Below are positions 63,031 through 64,000 of a stretch of DNA of 64,000 nt, in pieces; the stretch's first letter is position 1, and each line of letters opens with the position of its first letter. The stretch is from positions 6,915 to 70,914 of the forward strand of contig JAZKAR010000029.1 of NCBI GenBank assembly GCA_040389065.1, in the 5' to 3' direction. The stretch is from JAZKAR01 sp040389065. Lineage in GTDB: Bacteria > Pseudomonadota > Gammaproteobacteria > Burkholderiales > Casimicrobiaceae. The notes beneath the pieces were generated by a model. That model had not been told where the DNA came from and did no database searches. It saw only the letters and a list, made by a program, of their open reading frames with translations. The position numbers and the translations under genes are program-made.

Positions 63031-63864
63031 TTATTTTATAGAGTTAAAATGCTCTTTTATCCATTGCTCAATAAGCTTAGCAACCTGATACTTAGCCTGA
63101 TTTAATATAGTGTAGTGATCAACCCCGGCTAAAATATAAAGTTGACTTGCAGGCATCATTTGATGATAACGCTGCCCAAACTCAGGCGGTGTTTGATTAT
63201 CTTGTTCGCCATAAATTAGTAATGTAGGAACTACCATTTTTTTTGCTAGAGGGCTCAAATCTTCGCTAACTACGTTATTAAATATGGGGCGCAATGCACC
63301 TGCAGATTTATAATCGGCACTTCCAAAATGTTTACGTATAGTATCTGCAAATTTAGTAGGAAATAACGCATCTATTTTTTTGCCGAGCGCTAAAGTATAT
63401 TTAATAAAAAAACGCTTTATTTTAGTTTGCCACGCAAGTTTACGCTTAAGACCAGCACCGGCTAGAATCACTACCCCACTAAGTTTTGTAGTGTATTTTT
63501 GAGCATATCTAATACTAACGCGGCATCCAAATGAATGACCAATAAAAATTAGATATTGATAAGATTGAGCATAGTGATCAATTAAAGGATGGATATGATC
63601 AGCATAATCTTCAGTATTCCATGTAGCTAAAGGCATTGGTGTATGCCCAAACCCAGCAAAATCAAGCAATAAATGATCGCCAAATTCTTCACATTGTTGA
63701 AGTAAGGGTAAAAAAGAAGTATGCTCTTGGCCCCATCCATGAAGCCAAACAATCAATGTATTCGTTGAAGAATGTTTTCCAGAGTATTTATAGAAAAGCT
63801 CAGGGTTCAATGTACCTAAAGTACTTGAGGAAGGATATTGATTTGATAATGTAAACCAGTCCAT
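63031..63864 (-). CDS. alpha/beta hydrolase
   Basis: A 277-residue serine hydrolase. The oxyanion region is IVWLHGWGQEH (about 39-49), the nucleophile elbow GHSFGCRVSI (Ser), the acid in LIYGEQDNQTPPE (Asp) and the base in GVDHYTIL (His). ATG 63864 is preferred because a TATAAT box at 63898-63903 puts the transcript start just upstream, excluding the TTG start at 63921. It is the first gene of a unit with the membrane MurF-like ligase. Substrate unknown. Confidence 0.85.
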   Translation of the reverse strand: MDWFTLSNQYPSSSTLGTLNPELFYKYSGKHSSTNTLIVWLHGWGQEHTSFLPLLQQCEEFGDHLLLDFAGFGHTPMPLATWNTEDYADHIHPLIDHYAQSYQYLIFIGHSFGCRVSIRYAQKYTTKLSGVVILAGAGLKRKLAWQTKIKRFFIKYTLALGKKIDALFPTKFADTIRKHFGSADYKSAGALRPIFNNVVSEDLSPLAKKMVVPTLLIYGEQDNQTPPEFGQRYHQMMPASQLYILAGVDHYTILNQAKYQVAKLIEQWIKEHFNSIK

Positions 63865-63897
63865 GCTGGTAATTCCGTCGTAATTCAGAGCTTTTAG

Positions 63898-63903
63898 ATT
63901 ATA
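63898..63903 (-). promoter_or_regulatory. -10 box of the hydrolase/Mur-ligase operon
   Basis: TATAAT on the minus strand, 34 bp before ATG 63864. The -35 region is weak (AGCAAT at about 17 bp). Confidence 0.5.
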
Positions 63904-63960
63904 CCGTATAAAGGGATGCAATTGCTGAGAGTTATGGACAATTAATGTTGTAGAAATGGA

Positions 63961-63989
63961 AAGACCCAGATGGATGATATCTGGGTCTT
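63961..63989. terminator. 11-bp stem-loop at the right edge
   Basis: Perfect arms AAGACCCAGAT and ATCTGGGTCTT with a 7-nt loop. T-rich on both sides (ATTT or TTTCC), so it may terminate a minus-strand gene lying beyond 64000. It insulates the hydrolase operon from its upstream neighbour. Confidence 0.7.
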
Positions 63990-64000
63990 ATTTAGTGTGG

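Overview
The window looks like chromosomal DNA of an AT-rich betaproteobacterium, probably Burkholderiales-like. This rests on protein flavour (HisS, FlhB, FolE2, PduO-type adenosyltransferase, ZnuD-type receptor) and on local gene orders I associate with that class: nth overlapping DUF1841, wrbA followed by DUF2069, and yciB-bolA-ppiC. The taxonomic call is inference. I saw no rRNA, tRNA, prophage, complete insertion sequence or CRISPR array. Both ends are cut; the left edge truncates a membrane sensor gene.

Layout: 0-11.6 kb holds metabolism and housekeeping (GNAT, M20 amidohydrolase, TIGR00266 protein, hisS, a MoeB/ThiF-like E1 enzyme, then an aminotransferase/RraA-like/VOC operon opposite a LysR regulator, and a glycine-zipper lipid-envelope type protein). 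12-18.6 kb has an EAL phosphodiesterase, acetyltransferase, spermidine-synthase-like protein, PfkB sugar kinase, FAD-linked dehydrogenase and a stand-alone BLUF photoreceptor. 18.6-22.8 kb is an RNA-repair module: RtcR divergent from rtcB-rtcA, with a clear sigma-54 promoter in front of rtcB. 22.8-36.4 kb contains a prolyl-4-hydroxylase-like enzyme, GST, GIY-YIG protein, RcnA Ni/Co exporter, umuD-umuC with a long palindrome over the promoter, an EF-hand protein, cobalamin adenosyltransferase, PilZ-like protein, an orphan FlhB with NPTR in place of NPTH, and nth. 36.4-44.6 kb is an ion and metal block: ClC transporter, zinc-independent FolE2, glutathione peroxidase, FetAB-like ABC exporter, a small periplasmic protein, a Zur-like Fur-family regulator with two identical-format operators around its promoter, and a ZnuD-like TonB receptor.

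44.6-48.3 kb is the most unusual part. A 71-residue peptide gene with a strong ribosome binding site and a C-terminal Cys-Gly is followed by a 14-bp stem-loop and then by a gene fusing a PqqD-like (RiPP recognition-like) N-terminal domain to a CADD/PqqC-type haem-oxygenase-like di-iron oxidase. DJ-1/PfpI, aldo-keto reductase and ABM-type monooxygenase genes follow on the same strand. This has the layout of a RiPP (ribosomally made, modified peptide) locus that I do not recognise as a described class.

48.6-64 kb has recC, DUF2069, wrbA, ppiC, bolA, yciB, a large PAS-GAF-PAS-GGDEF-EAL protein with a small secreted companion, a D-2-hydroxyacid dehydrogenase, and a membrane-anchored MurF-like ligase behind an alpha/beta hydrolase.

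Throughout, at least ten intergenic copies of one dispersed, inverted-repeat-ended element of about 60-130 bp occur (termini AGAAGTTACGCAGTTGAG and its complement). They look like a non-autonomous MITE-like family and several sit in promoters or leaders.
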